Positions 21,235-33,800 of a stretch of DNA of 64,000 bases are shown one piece after another. Positions within the stretch are counted from its first letter, which is position 1. Each line of letters starts with the position of its first letter. The DNA is from Closterium sp. Naga37s-1. Its lineage: Eukaryota > Streptophyta > Zygnematophyceae > Desmidiales > Closteriaceae. The translations under genes were made by a program, and so were the position numbers. Under the pieces are notes generated by a model. That model was not told where the DNA came from. It made no database searches and saw only the letters and a program-made list of their open reading frames with translations. Location: positions 3,126,501-3,190,500 of the forward strand of contig CANJKZ010000169.1 in NCBI GenBank assembly GCA_947471745.1. The letters are read 5' to 3'.

Positions 21235-24200
21235 TGTTAGAGACTAAGGACGGAGTCTATGAAGATTAGGAGCCAAAATATCTCAACATCGTTGGGCCTA
21301 TTTTCTGAACAGAAAAGTCGAGTTCACAAGAAACGCCGTCGACGGAAATTTCACGGTTAAAACTTCACCAAACTCAGATATGTTGTAGCTCTACTCTGTG
21401 GCTACAATTCCCAAGTTGAATCGTACGGAAAGGTGAAGTGTGTCTTGGGTTATCGATTTCAGCGCACTAGGGGGTATGCTGCCATAGAATCTTAACTCAA
21501 TCACAAAGTTCACACAAGTTCACACAAGAGAATTGGAGTAGCACTAAACCAGGTGGAAGGGATTAGGAGGACGAGAGGGAAGGTCCCAAGAGAGTCCCCA
21601 ACCAAGGAAACCCCATGGCATACAATTCCCTTCCCCATAGGCAACCCAACTTTGACCTTTGTCACTATCCCAACCTCCACAATCCACCTCAACCCAACTT
21701 GGCCACACTTGCCAACCTGGTTTGGTTTCTCCCAACCATTTGGCAGCAACTACAGTAGAAAAGACGAATTTCCCAACCCCCAAAAGTCTGTACCCCATAT
21801 TGAGTCAACCCCACAACTTCCCATAGTCACCACAACCAAATATCAAAAGCATACGAACTCCAACGTTCGTAACTTTCTTGTTCGTGCTCCGATTGAAGCG
21901 ATACTTGGTTCCTCGGAAAGCTCTTGAGCAGAGGAGTCACTTCAGATATCTGCTCAAGCCAAATAACATTCACACACACTCAGAAAAACCAAACCGCACA
22001 AAACACAAATTCTTGTGCACACTCACAACACGCATGCAACGCACGAACATATGATGGGAGGCAGACAGACGTGAATGCGAATGGTAGCATCACTCAACAC
22101 CCTGACCGCACGAAGAGAGTCAGGGAGACGGGTGACAAGGTGGTAGAGAGTGAGCCAGAGCGGGGGGGGGGTGGGTGGCAAGAATCTCAGCGGGCATAGC
22201 GGCACGAAAGCGGGCCTCACAAGTGCGGAGGTGCGTGATGAGGTCAGCGACTGTGGAGAAAGCGGACAGGTCTGGGAACAGGTAGGGGAGCGAGAGACGG
22301 CCTAGCGCAGCAGAGGCAGGTGAGGAGTAGCGTGCAACTACAGCAGTGTAGAGTTGTCGAGCACCGAGATGATCTTGGTGCACTGTTGCATCTGCGACAC
22401 TTCGCTGCCCGCCGCTGCCATCCTCGCATAGGTGTCCTTGATCTTGTCAAGGACCGGTTTCACATCATCTCCCGGTTTCATGGAGAGGGCAGCCAACTCC
22501 TTCTCCAACACAATCACCATCGGCAGCGTGTTGGGCTGAATCACGTCGCGTAGCAGCTTCCATGCCTTCGGTCCAGAATCATCCAACTCCACCAAATCCT
22601 TGATGTGCTGGAACATGTCGTTGTTGACCGATTGGAGGATGAGGTCGTACAGCACCGCGCTCTTCTCAATCCACCGATCGCGGGCATCTCCTTCCCCCGG
22701 CATCTTCTCCTCTCCCATTGCAATTTTCAGTAGCTTGTAGCGCTTGAAGGCGCTCCGCATCCGCCCGCTCCATTCCTCATAGTTGGAGCCATCCACAGCT
22801 TCGATCTTGGATGGTGGCGGTTCACTCCTCTTCTCAGCTGCATCTCCACTCCCTTGATTCATCTCCTCTGCTCCCAATCAGAGGTTTCAGCTCCCCCTTT
22901 TGCTGGTCACAATGTAGATCCACACAATCTTCACAAGTGTCGGCGCCAACGAAATTTCGGCAGAGTTTCCCCTTAGCGGAAGTCACATCCAACCTCCAGA
23001 ACACCACTTAGGCACGCCCACAGGCCATGGTGAGTCTAGAAGGGTCTTCACACTTCAGTAGACTCTCCACAAAGTCCTTAATCAGCTCTGATACCACTTG
23101 TTAGAGACTAAGGACGGAGTCTATGAAGATTAGGAGCCAAAATATCTCAACATCGTTGGGCCTATTTTCTGAACAGAAAAGTCGAGTTCACAAGAAACGC
23201 CGTCGACGGAAATTTCACGGTTAAAACTTCACCAAACTCAGATATGTTGTAGCTCTACTCTGTGGCTACAATTCCCAAGTTGAATCGTACGGAAAGGTGA
23301 AGTGTGTCTTGGGTTATCGATTTCAGCGCACTAGGGGGTATGCTGCCATAGAATCTTAACTCAATCACAAAGTTCACACAAGTTCACACAAGAGAATTGG
23401 AGTAGCACTAAACCAGGTGGAAGGGATTAGGAGGACGAGAGGGAAGGTCCCAAGAGAGTCCCCAACCAAGGAAACCCCATGGCATATAATTCCCTTCCCC
23501 ATAGGCAACCCAACTTTGACCTTTGTCACTATCCCAACCTCCACAATCCACCTCAACCCAACTTGGCCACACTTGCCAACCTGGTTTGGTTTCTCCCAAC
23601 CATTTGGCAGCAACTACAGTAGAAAAGACGAATTTCCCAACCCCCAAAAGTCTGTACCCCATATTGAGTCAACCCCACAACTTCCCATAGTCACCACAAC
23701 CAAATATCAAAAGCATACGAACTCCAACGTTCGTAACTTTCTTGTTCGTGCTCCGATTGAAGCGATACTTGGTTCCTCGGAAAGCTCTTGAGCAGAGGAG
23801 TCACTTCAGATATCTGCTCAAGCCAAATAACATTCACACACACTCAGAAAAACCAAACCGCACAAAACACAAATTCTTGTGCACACTCACAACACGCATG
23901 CAACGCACGAACATATGATGGGAGGCAGACAGACGTGAATGCGAATGGTAGCATCACTCAACACCCTGACCGCACGAAGAGAGTCAGGGAGACGGGTGAC
24001 AAGGTGGTAGAGAGTGAGCCAGAGCGGGGGGGGGGTGGGTGGCAAGAATCTCAGCGGGCATAGCGGCACGAAAGCGGGCCTCACAAGTGCGGAGGTGCGT
24101 GATGAGGTCAGCGACTGTGGAGAAAGCGGACAGGTCTGGGAACAGGTAGGGGAGCGAGAGACGGCCTAGCGCAGCAGAGGCAGGTGAGGAGTAGCGTGCA

Positions 24201-25829
24201 ACTACAGCAGTGTAGAGTTGTCGAGCACCGAGATGATCTTGGTGCACTGTTGCATCTGCGACACTTCGCTGCCCGCCGCTGCCATCCTCGCATAGGTGTC
24301 CTTGATCTTGTCAAGGACCGGTTTCACATCATCTCCCGGTTTCATGGAGAGGGCAGCCAACTCCTTCTCCAACACAATCACCATCGGCAGCGTGTTGGGC
24401 TGAATCACGTCGCGTAGCAGCTTCCATGCCTTCGGTCCAGAATCATCCAACTCCACCAAATCCTTGATGTGCTGGAACATGTCGTTGTTGACCGATTGGA
24501 GGATGAGGTCGTACAGCACCGCGCTCTTCTCAATCCACCGATCGCGGGCATCTCCTTCCCCCGGCATCTTCTCCTCTCCCATTGCAATTTTCAGTAGCTT
24601 GTAGCGCTTGAAGGCGCTCCGCATCCGCCCGCTCCATTCCTCATAGTTGGAGCCATCCACAGCTTCGATCTTGGATGGTGGCGGTTCACTCCTCTTCTCA
24701 GCTGCATCTCCACTCCCTTGATTCATCTCCTCTGCTCCCAATCAGAGGTTTCAGCTCCCCCTTTTGCTGGTCACAATGTAGATCCACACAATCTTCACAA
24801 GTGTCGGCGCCAACGAAATTTCGGCAGAGTTTCCCCTTAGCGGAAGTCACATCCAACCTCCAGAACACCACTTAGGCACGCCCACAGACCATGGTGAGTC
24901 TAGAAGGGTCTTCACACTTCAGTAGACTCTCCACAAAGTCCTTAATCAGCTCTGATACCACTTGTTAGAGACTAAGGACGGAGTCTATGAAGATTAGGAG
25001 CCAAAATATCTCAACATCGTTGGGCCTATTTTCTGAACAGAAAAGTCGAGTTCACAAGAAACGCCGTCGACGGAAATTTCACGGTTAAAACTTCACCAAA
25101 CTCAGATATGTTGTAGCTCTACTCTGTGGCTACAATTCCCAAGTTGAATCGTACGGAAAGGTGAAGTGTGTCTTGGGTTATCGATTTCAGCGCACTAGGG
25201 GGTATGCTGCCATAGAATCTTAACTCAATCACAAAGTTCACACAAGTTCACACAAGAGAATTAGAGTAGCACTAAACCAGGTGGAAGGGATTAGGAGGAC
25301 GAGAGGGAAGGTCCCAAGAGAGTCCCCAACCAAGGAAACCCCATGGCATACAATTCCCTTCCCCATAGGCAACCCAACTTTGACCTTTGTCACTATCCCA
25401 ACCTCCACAATCCACCTCAACCCAACTTGGCCACACTTGCCAACCTGGTTTGGTTTCTCCCAACCATTTGGCAGCAACTACAGTAGAAAAGACGAATTTC
25501 CCAACCCCCAAAAGTCTGTACCCCATATTGAGTCAACCCCACAACTTCCCATAGTCACCACAACCAAATATCAAAAGCATACGAACTCCAACGTTCGTAA
25601 CTTTCTTGTTCGTGCTCCGATTGAAGCGATACTTGGTTCCTCGGAAAGCTCTTGAGCAGAGGAGTCACTTCAGATATCTGCTCAAGCCAAATAACATTCA
25701 CACACACACTCAGAAAAACCAAACCGCACAAAACACAAATTCTTGTGCACACTCACAACACGCATGCAACGCACGAACATATGATGGGAGGCAGACAGAC
25801 GTGAATGCGAATGGTAGCATCACTCAATA
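21235..25829 (-). repeat. 1,864-bp tandem block: LTR-B, A-gag piece, B-gag piece
   Basis: LTR-B copies start at 21235, 23099 and 24963, exactly 1,864 bp apart. Between successive LTRs lie CCCTG plus about 250 bp of A gag (22100-22350 and 23964-24214), then about 750 bp of the start of B gag with its leader and primer site (22351-23098 and 24215-24962). The A-B join is the same in both units and shows no clear shared bases. The last LTR (ends 25829) is followed by CCCTG and uninterrupted A gag. The simplest reading is one non-homologous duplication joining A gag to B gag, then one unequal copying of the whole unit. Confidence 0.9.
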
Positions 25830-26361
25830 CCCTGACCGCACGAAGAGAGTCAGGGAGACGGGTGACAAGGTGGTAGAGAGTGAGCCAGAGCGGGGGGGGG
25901 TGGGTGGCAAGAATCTCAGCGGGCATAGCGGCACGAAAGCGGGCCTCACTAGTGCGGAGGTGCGTGATGAGGTCAGCGACTGTGGAGAAAGCGGACAGGT
26001 CTGGGAACAGGTAGGGGAGCGAGAGACGGCCTAGCGCAGCAGAGGCAGGTGAGGAGTAGCGTGCAACTACAGCAGTGTACAGTGCCTGAGCAGTTTTGTG
26101 CTGGCCAAAGTGCTCGCGCTCATCTACCGGCAGGGAGTTGCGAATAGCAAAGCGAGCGTGGGCGTCACGAGTCTGCCACTGTGAGCGGGCAGTACTGTCA
26201 GCAGTAGCAGCAGGGGCAGCAGCGTGTCCTAGTGCGTGATCGTACAGCGAGATATCCTCCTTTGCAGTGAGCTGGAGGAACAGGTGCAAGTCATCTAGCC
26301 AGGTGTCAAACTTCAGCGGGCGGCCCTCAGCATCGAAAGCGAGCACAGCAAGGCTAGCCAT
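25830..26361 (-). mobile_element. Element A gag, N-terminal part
   Basis: Begins MASLAVLAFDAEGRPLKFDT and continues with DLHLFLQLTAKEDI, a UBN2-type Copia gag start. Its downstream side is cut by the element B insertion block. Confidence 0.8.
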
Positions 26362-26399
26362 AGTTGCAGTAAGAGCAGTAGCAGTAGTAGCAGCAGGAA

Positions 26400-27104
26400 C
26401 AGCAGTAGTGTCAGTAGCAGTGACAGCAGCAGTGGCGCGGCTCGGTAGGGCGGCGCGGTTCGGGCCGGGTGACGCGGTTCGGTGGGGCGGATCGGCTCGG
26501 CTAGGCGGCGGCTACTCGAGGTGGGGCACGCGAGGGCGTGCAGGGCAGAGCGGGGCCGGTCCGCACGGGGCACGAAGTGGCGAGCTAGCGAGGGCGGGGC
26601 CTGGTCGCACGGGGCACGCAAGGGCGGGCTAATGGGGCGGGGCCTGGTCGCACGAAGCACGTAAGGGCGGGCTAGCTGGGCGGGGCCGGTACGCGAGGGG
26701 CACGCAAGGGCGCGCGGGTGGGTGTGGGCCGGTCGCACGGAGCACGCAAGGGCGCGCGCTAAGGGGCAGGGCCGGTCCGTAAGAGGCGCGCAAGGGCGCG
26801 CGGGGCAGCGAGCGCGCGGAGGCCGCACGGGGCACGCAAGGGCGCGCGGGGCAGGCGACGCGCGTGGTGCCGTTCGGGTCGCACGCTAGGGCGTACGAGG
26901 TGGGCGGGGCCGATCGCACGGGGCACGCCAGGGCGTGCGGTCTAAGCGGGGCCGATCGCGAGGGGCACGCTAGGGCGCGCGACTGTGAGGGAGAGAGGAG
27001 GGCGCTCGAGGGCGCGACTAGGCGAGGCGCGCTAGGGCGCGACTAAGCGGAAACGGTGGGCCCAATCGTTCGGTCCTAGGTTACGACCTAGGCTCGCGAT
27101 ACCA
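26400..27104 (-). repeat. Element A GC-rich leader with tandem units
   Basis: Between primer site and gag start lie many diverged repeats built on GGGGCACGCAAGGGCGCGCG. Reading frames through them (Arg/Pro/Ala-rich) follow the repeat and are not credible genes. Element D has a comparable GC-rich interior. Confidence 0.7.
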
Positions 27105-27240
27105 TGTTAGAAACTAAGGATGAACGAGAATGAAATGAACTAGCAGAAAGTTGGGTACAAGTAGGAAACCCTAAGTTTGTTGTACCCCCTAAGGCTAAAC
27201 CCACTATAGCCTACACAATGTAAACATATAATGTTTGACA
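27105..27240 (-). repeat. Element A 5' LTR
   Basis: 136 bp, next to the primer-binding site. Directly followed by TGACT, the target duplication. Confidence 0.95.
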
Positions 27241-27520
27241 TGACTTTCGACTTTTGAGTTGACTCAAAAGGTGACTTTCGACTTTTGAGTTGACTCAGAA
27301 GGTGACTTTTGACTTTTGAGTCGACTCAGAAGGTGGCTTTTGAATTCTGAGTCGACTCAGAAGGTGACTTTTGACTTTTGAGTTGACTCAGAAGGTGACT
27401 TTTGACTTTTGAGTTGACTCAGAAGGTGACTTTTACTTTTGAGTCGACTCAGAAGGCGACTTTTGACTTTTGAGTCGACTGAGAAGGTGACTGTTGACTT
27501 TTTGAGTCGACTCAAAAGTT
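27241..27520. repeat. 31-bp palindrome array, right part
   Basis: About nine units of the same array as at 9355-9569, with cores GAGTCGACTC and GAGTTGACTC, continuing across the element A insertion. Confidence 0.95.
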
Positions 27521-27543
27521 ACCTCGGAACACAGGCCAAGATG

Positions 27544-29766
27544 TCACAGAAGACTCAGGTCGGATACCCACGGATCACGGGCAGGATGTCGAGTGAGCTT
27601 TGTTTCTTCAGTCATGCCTGTTGTTTCTGCCTCGGCACTCTCCGCTTCCTGGATTGCTGCGTACTCCCTTTCGACTTGCTCTGTGCGGCTCGCCGTGGGT
27701 GTGTGGCAGGTGGTGCAGAGTCCATTGATGTCTGGCTCGTGCAGATTGACCTCGCGAGGATGGGGACTGCGGCGAATCCATGGTCGTCCGTCTGGGTGCT
27801 CCCTTTTACTCGTGTAGGCGAACTCAAGAGGAACGAGGTCCACGAGCTCATCGGATGATGCTTGACAGGAAGGTACGTCGAAGTCGAGGACATAGATTCC
27901 GTTGATCGAGCGGGCTCGTCCGAGATCTTTGAACGACTCGGGAGGGGTATCTGGGGGAGCATATGTGAGAATGAGGTCGCGTGTGTCGAGGTCCGTGGTG
28001 AGAATGACGCTGCAGTCGCGAAGTTGTCCTGCTGAGAGAAGATTGAAACGAAGGTTTGGGACGTAGAGTACATCGTTGAACGATATGTGCGTGTTGCTGT
28101 CACGTGCTTGCAGGACCACGATGCCTTGCGCATTGGCGCGCAGTTGCTCGTTGTTGGCGACGGTGACGTAAGTTGGGGGGGCGCGGCTCAGGTTCGAGAC
28201 GTATCGCGTAGATCCCACCATGTGCTGTCCGCAGCAGCTGTCCAGGTACCAGGTGTTGTGGTTGTCGGTGTTGTTCCTGCGCAGAAGTAGCGCCAGTCGC
28301 GGAGTCACCAGGGTCGCCTTGTAGCGCATATGGAAGAAAGGATCTTCGTCCTCCTTCCATCCCACCGGTACGTAGTGTTGATTGTCATGCGGCGGGCTTT
28401 CCCGCAAGGTGATTGGCTGGTTCCAATCCTGCTCGTCCTCGTCATACTGGTAATAGTGATCTTCAGTGAGGGGATTATTCCAACCCTCTTCTGGTTCAAG
28501 GAGTCTTCCTTGAATCTCATTTTCCTCGTCAGGTTCAGCAGTGGGACGTCGGCGCGTCGTCATATTTGCGATGATGTTCCTAGGAGCTCCTGATTGAGAT
28601 CCTTGAGTTTGCTGATGTTGATGTTGCGCAGGAGGACGAGGTGTCTGTTGCTGAGACTGAGGATGACGAGCATCCTGTCGGCCGACCCAGTTGTTGTGGT
28701 GAGTGGAATTTGGGTGGCGATAGTTGGATCGGGACTTGCATCGATCTGTTGAATGTCCGAAGACTTTGCATATTTTGCAATAGTGGCGCCTTGGTTGTCG
28801 TCGCTCTTCACGGTTGTCAGCGTAGAAGGCGAGGCGCTCTCGGCGCGGCGCTGAGCTTGTTCTGCTCGAATCCATGTCCTGCTGTTCAGTCAGGAGTGCG
28901 GCGCATAGCGCGGCTTCGGAGATGATTCCTCGCTGTCGGAGTAGCGCTTTGCAGAGCTTCCACTCTGGCCCGAGTCCTTGAAGGACTATATTGACGAAAA
29001 TCTCTTCCGAGATTGCGCTCCCATGCTTCGTGATCTGGTCACGGATGTTGCGACAGCAGTTAATATAAGAGTTTGCCTTCTCCCCGTGCCCCATCTTTGT
29101 CTCCATGAGTTGCTGCAGGAGCCTGCTGGCTGTAACCGAATCCTTCGGTTGATAAACCTCAATGAGGTGCTTCCAGGCTTCCAAGGCTGGAGCGGCGCTC
29201 TCTTTGTAGGAGCGGATGCTCAGTTGCTCTGCAGGCGTCATGTTGTGTAGCAGCACGCTATACGCCTTGAGGGACTCGCTGTAGTACTGAGCCCTGGCGT
29301 CGTCGGTGTCGTCCACCGGTTTAGAATAGGAGCCGTCGAAGTAATCGTAGATCTGCGCTGTCTGTAGGAGGAGCTCAAGCTCAAAACTCCATGTATAGAA
29401 ATCCTTGCCGTCGAAGGCGGCGGTAGTCTTGATTTTTAAAACGCTGAGGAAGCGTGCTTGCGCAGAGTTAATAACTTCATCACTTGGACGGGGGGCAGTT
29501 GTTGTTGATTTGTCTGTGTCGAGGGAGAAGGTGTGCGCGGCGGTATCACGGCTTTTCGCTGCCGGTTGTCCAGGTTGAGCTGGATGGGAAGAGGTTCCCG
29601 CATCGCCTTTGCGCAAGTCTTGGAGTTCTTTCTCCATGGTTGAAAGTCGAGCGAATAACTGCTCGAGTGCGGCAGTGCCGATCGTAGTTGTCGCCTCATT
29701 TGTCGCAGCCGGGTTGGTTTGTCCTTCAGCCGTCAGATTGGCTTGGCCTCCGGATCCTCCGGCCAT
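27544..29766 (-). mobile_element. Element C gag and protease region
   Basis: About 740 residues. An N-terminal coiled-coil-like stretch (LEQLFARLSTMEKELQDLRK) precedes a UBN2-type gag (about 110-300). A CCHC knuckle (CKICKVFGHSTDRC) lies near 330, followed by a Gln/His/Pro-rich linker. The protease region (WYLDSCCGQHMVGS) lies near 510. Confidence 0.85.
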
Positions 29767-29860
29767 CTTGGTCTTGGAGCGTGTGCCGCTCGCCAGATCT
29801 TGGTTCGGCGAATTTCAAGGAAGTGTTGATGCGAAGAATCCCTGAGTAACTCTCATACCA

Positions 29861-30271
29861 TGTTACAATCCCAAGTGGGACTTAGCGAAGGATCGCTCAG
29901 GGTTGATCGCAGAGTAGTGTTGCAACGGAAGATTTGAATCTCAGGTCAGAGTGAATGTAAATGACTGAGTTGATAAAAGCATGCATACATCGGGTTTATA
30001 TAAGAGTACAGGGGAATACGAAAAGACCTAGACTAGCCATGTACTCTAAGGGGTACATTCCCTTATTACAGCGGAATTCAAACCGTGCGGCGCGGGAACC
30101 CGTTTTGAACCTGTTCCCGCTCTTTTCACTTCAAATGTTTCTGCCTGCATCGGTCTTGGTGAGACGGTTGCTGCGTCGCTTCGGCTCTTCTGACTCCTCG
30201 ACTTCGTACTCGGTAGAGTCGGCTCCTGCATCATACAGGAATGCCTACTCATAAAACTTCATATCGTAACA
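29861..30271 (-). repeat. Element C 5' LTR
   Basis: 411 bp with TGTTAC/GTAACA ends and the primer site adjoining at 29860. No second copy occurs in the window. Confidence 0.8.
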
Positions 30272-30864
30272 TCCTGCAAAGAAGTAAACCCACAGGCGTG
30301 CTATGTTTGCTTGCAGTAGTAAATAAAATGGTGTGATTGTTCGTGAATTGCGATGGGATAACCACAGAAAGATGAGAGTTTGCATTGCATGCTGTTATGC
30401 AATAACTTCAGAGGCTCAAGTGGGCTGGCTTTGGAAAAACGTTTGGTGTACGCCTATGTTGTTATGCTGAAATGCAGATTTGTAAGTCTCACTCTGGAAA
30501 TCGTAATGTTTATAATACATGCATGTTTGGTCACTCTCACCCCATCACTGGCATATGCGATCTAGCTCGATACGACCAATCACAATCACCATCTCCAATA
30601 TGAACACTTGAAAGTACCGCGCTGCGCAATAGCGGAGCGTCAACCTGAACCTTGAAAAGCCCACTCCCCAGACATTTCCGTTCCTTTTCTCGACGAACGT
30701 ATTTACGTCCTGCTTGCCTAAACTAGGCCACGTGCCTAGCTGTCCTCTAGGTCATTAGCATCACACTCTTGTCACGCGCTTCCCTCCTCTTTCGTGTGGA
30801 ACGCGTATCTGGCTCTTCGTAGCAAGCGAGGTTTGGCATTTGGTCGTAGAACCACTCCGGGAAG
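30272..30864 (+). promoter_or_regulatory. OLA1 upstream region
   Basis: 593 bp between the LTR of element C and the OLA1 start, AT-rich in its left half. It should hold the OLA1 promoter and 5' UTR. No further gene was supported. Confidence 0.5.
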
Positions 30865-33800
30865 ATGCCTCCTAAGTCGAAGAAAGAGGGTCCAGTCGAG
30901 AGGCCCATCCTCGGTAGATTCTCCTCGCATCTTAAGATCGGTATTGTGCGTTTCCCGCCATGACTTCTAACTTTCTTTCACGAGTCTTTTTATACCCGTT
31001 TTCTTAAGTTCGTTATCGTGCGTGATCCGCCGCATCCACCTCGTTTACTGTTCGCCGTATCGCCTTTTGATGCGCCTCAAGAGTCCCCTTGTCGCCGTGA
31101 CGACCGTCATTCGAGTCTCTTCGATCCTGGTTCACGAGTTCGCCATGTCTTAACGTATTCTGAAGATCGTGCTCCTGACCATGTTTCCATACCCTGTTGG
31201 ATGCGACACATCCGCGATAATGCATTCCCAAGTGCTGCTGAAATTACGTCTCTGTTCAATGCGTATCCTTGACCGACTCCATATTCCTGTTGATTTGTCA
31301 CCCTAAGTTCCACATTGCTCGTTGCTCGTTTTACAACATTAGGTCAGTCTGCGCAATGTCGGCAACCCAGCACCCTTCAACACGCTCACCAATTTCTCCA
31401 TCCTTGTTATCCCCGCTAAGAACTTCCCCTTTGGAAACATCAACCCCATCCACACCTCTTTTTCCTCCAACCAAGATCGGTCTACCCAATTTCGGCAAGC
31501 CAACGCTCTTCAACACGCTCACCAGTCTCTCCATCCCCGCTGAGAACTTCCTCTTTTGCACTTACCACCCCAACCATCTCTCTATGTATTCCAAACCAGG
31601 TCGGCCTGCCCAATGTCGGCAAGTCAACGCTCTTCAACACGCTCACCAAGCTCTCTATCCCCGCTGAGAACTTCCCCTTTTGCACCATCAACCCCAACGA
31701 GGCTCGCGTCAATGTGCCTGACGAGCGATTTGACTGGCTCTGCCAGCTGTTCAAGCCCAAGAGCGAGGTGAGTATTAGTTGCTACGAGTCCCGGCCTTAG
31801 TCCTTTCAGTCACCTACTGACTGGCTCTGCCAGCTGTTCAAGCCCAAGAGCGAGGTGAGCAAAGCACGATCTGGAGTGACAGCAGCGAGAGTGCTACTAC
31901 TGAGTGTGACAGTAGCGATTTTTGAAGACTCATGGCCATGCATGGCTGATGGTGTGCCCCTTGCATGGCTTAGCACTTCCACTTGTCCTTTCGTTTCACC
32001 TCTCTTTCCCTCGCCCCTTTCGCTGTCGCTTTCTCTCTTTCCTACTCTCTCTCAGGTCTCCGCCTTCCTGGAGGTGAACGACATTGCAGGGCTGGTGTGC
32101 GTCGTACCCAGCAGCACTTCCACTCGCCTCTCCATCTCTCTTTCCCTTATTCCTTTTCTTCCCTCTCTCTCAGGTCTCCGCCTTCCTGGAGGTGAACGAC
32201 ATGGTTGGTGTGCGTCGTACCCAGCAACACTTCCACTTGCCCTTTCCCTTTTAGCCTTCCCCTCGCCTTCCCCTCGCCTTCCCCTCGCCTTCCCCTCGCC
32301 TTTCCCTCTCTTTCCTTATTCCTTCCCTTCTCTCTCACAGGTCTCCGCCTTCCTGGAAGTGAACGACATTGCAGGGCTGGTGCGTGGAGCTAATGAAGGG
32401 GAGGGATTGGGCAACGCTTTCCTCTCTTAAGACGCTTCAGACTTCACCTCATCCGCCCTTCTCTGCTCCCCCCTCTCACTCGCTCTTCTCTCTCCCAGGT
32501 CTCCGCCTTTCTGGAGGTGAACGACATTGCAGGGCTGGTGCGCGGAGCTAACGAAGGGGAGGGATTGGGCAACGCTTTTCTCTCACACATCCGGGCCGTT
32601 GATGGCATTTTCCACGTGTGCCGTAAGTGCCAAACCTCCCAGCCTCTCCCAACCTCCTTTCACGTGTTGCTTAGAGATACTTCCCTTCTCGCTCATGCCA
32701 ACCGATCGCCCATCACCCCCGATCGCCCCTTTTCACCCCATTCCACCGCTTTCAACCAGGTGCGTTTGACGACGCGGATGTGATTCACGTGGAGGACACG
32801 GTGGACCCCATCAGGGACCTGGAGATCATCCTCCCTGGTGGTGACAGCTGGCCGCTTTACCCCCTTTCAACCCTCTCCGCCCCCTGTCACCCCCCTTCGC
32901 CCTTTTTCACCCCCTTTCACCCCTCGTCACCCTTCTTCACCCCTTGCAATCAGGTGCATTCGATGATGCGGACGTGATTCACGTGGAGGATACGGTTGAC
33001 CCCATCAGGGACCTGGAGATCATTCACAACGAGCTGCGGCTGAAGGACATTGAGTTCATGGAGCGAGCCAAGGAGGACACAGTCCACCTGATCGAGCACC
33101 TGGAAGTTATCACCGCCTTTCACCCCTTTTCACCCCTTTCCACCCCCTTGCACCCGTTTCCACCGTTTTTCACCGCTTTCCACCCCTCTCAACCAGGTGC
33201 GTTTGACGACGCGGACGTGATTCATGTGGAGGACACAGTTGATCCCATCAGGGATCTGGAGATCATTCACAACGAGCTGCGGCTGAAGGACATTGAGTTC
33301 ATGGAGCGAGCCAAGGAGGACTATGAGAAGCAGCTCAAGCGCAGCAACGACAAGCAGCTCAAGATTGACCACGAGCTCTGCCTGAGGGTATGTGCCTCAC
33401 GGTATGCAGGTCAAAGGGGTAGGTAAAGGGAGGACAATGAGAAGCAGCTCAAACGCAGCAACGACAAGCAGCTCAAAATCGACCACGAGCTGTGCCTGAG
33501 GGTGAGAGAGAGAGGGAGAGGAGGGAGGGGGGAGAGGGTGGGGAGAAGTTGGATGTGGTGATGTGTGTGTGCGAGGAGACCGCAGGGGGAAGCCCAAGTG
33601 CAGCAACGACAAGCAGCTCAAAGTCAACCACGAGCTGTGCCCAAGAGTGGGTGCTTCAGGGTGTGTGAATCAGTCACTCTCTCTGTGCCTTAGGTATGAA
33701 GGTCAATGGGGTAAAGGGCCAACGGGAGGGGGGAGAAAGGGAGTGGCGCATTTGAACGAAGGCACAGATGTGCGTCTGGAGGAGTGGAAGGCGGCCGACA

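Larger units (their letters stand above)
15626..22099 (-). mobile_element. Copia LTR retrotransposon B, looks whole
   Basis: It lies in the gag of element A in the same orientation. LTRs of 867 bp (15626-16492) and 865 bp (21235-22099) differ almost only in a CA-repeat length. The target duplication is CCCTG (15621-15625 and 22100-22104). After the 5' LTR and a two-base spacer the minus strand reads TGGTATCAGAGC, the classic plant initiator-tRNA-Met primer site. A purine tract (AGAGGGGGAG) precedes the 3' LTR. One uninterrupted polyprotein frame (16550-21013) fills the interior. Near-identical LTRs and an open frame indicate a very recent insertion. Confidence 0.97.
9570..27240 (-). mobile_element. 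Copia LTR retrotransposon A, split by element B
   Basis: The 136-bp LTRs (9570-9705 and 27105-27240) look identical and run TGTTAG...TTGACA. The target duplication is TGACT (9565-9569 and 27241-27245), so the insertion is young. The minus strand after the 5' LTR starts TGGTATC, an initiator-tRNA-Met type primer site. A GGGGGTG polypurine tract abuts the 3' LTR. Parts in minus-strand order: a GC-rich repetitive leader (about 26400-27100), start of gag (about 26361), Gly-rich gag end and zinc-finger-like region (about 15400-15000), protease with LDSGAS (about 14.6 kb), integrase (about 14.0-13.2 kb), Ala/Gly-rich linker (12.4-12.8 kb), reverse transcriptase with YVDDLVF (about 10.9 kb) and RNase H (about 10.0-10.4 kb). 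The integrase-before-RT order marks it as Copia. It is interrupted by B and by very few other breaks. Confidence 0.95.
27526..30271 (-). mobile_element. Copia LTR retrotransposon C, 3' truncated
   Basis: A 411-bp 5' LTR (29861-30271) with ends TGTTAC...GTAACA is followed on the minus strand by TGGTATGAGAG, an initiator-tRNA-type primer site. A long gag-protease frame (27544-29766) comes next. No integrase, reverse transcriptase, RNase H or 3' LTR is present: the element stops at the palindrome array. A 70-bp piece of its inner end recurs at 9286-9357. It is therefore a relic with its pol half gone. Confidence 0.9.

Noticed and set aside
26267-27046. Arg/Ala/Pro-rich proteins in the GC-rich stretch
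   Set aside because: They reflect GGGGCACGCAAGGGC repeats in the leader of element A, with no recognisable domain.
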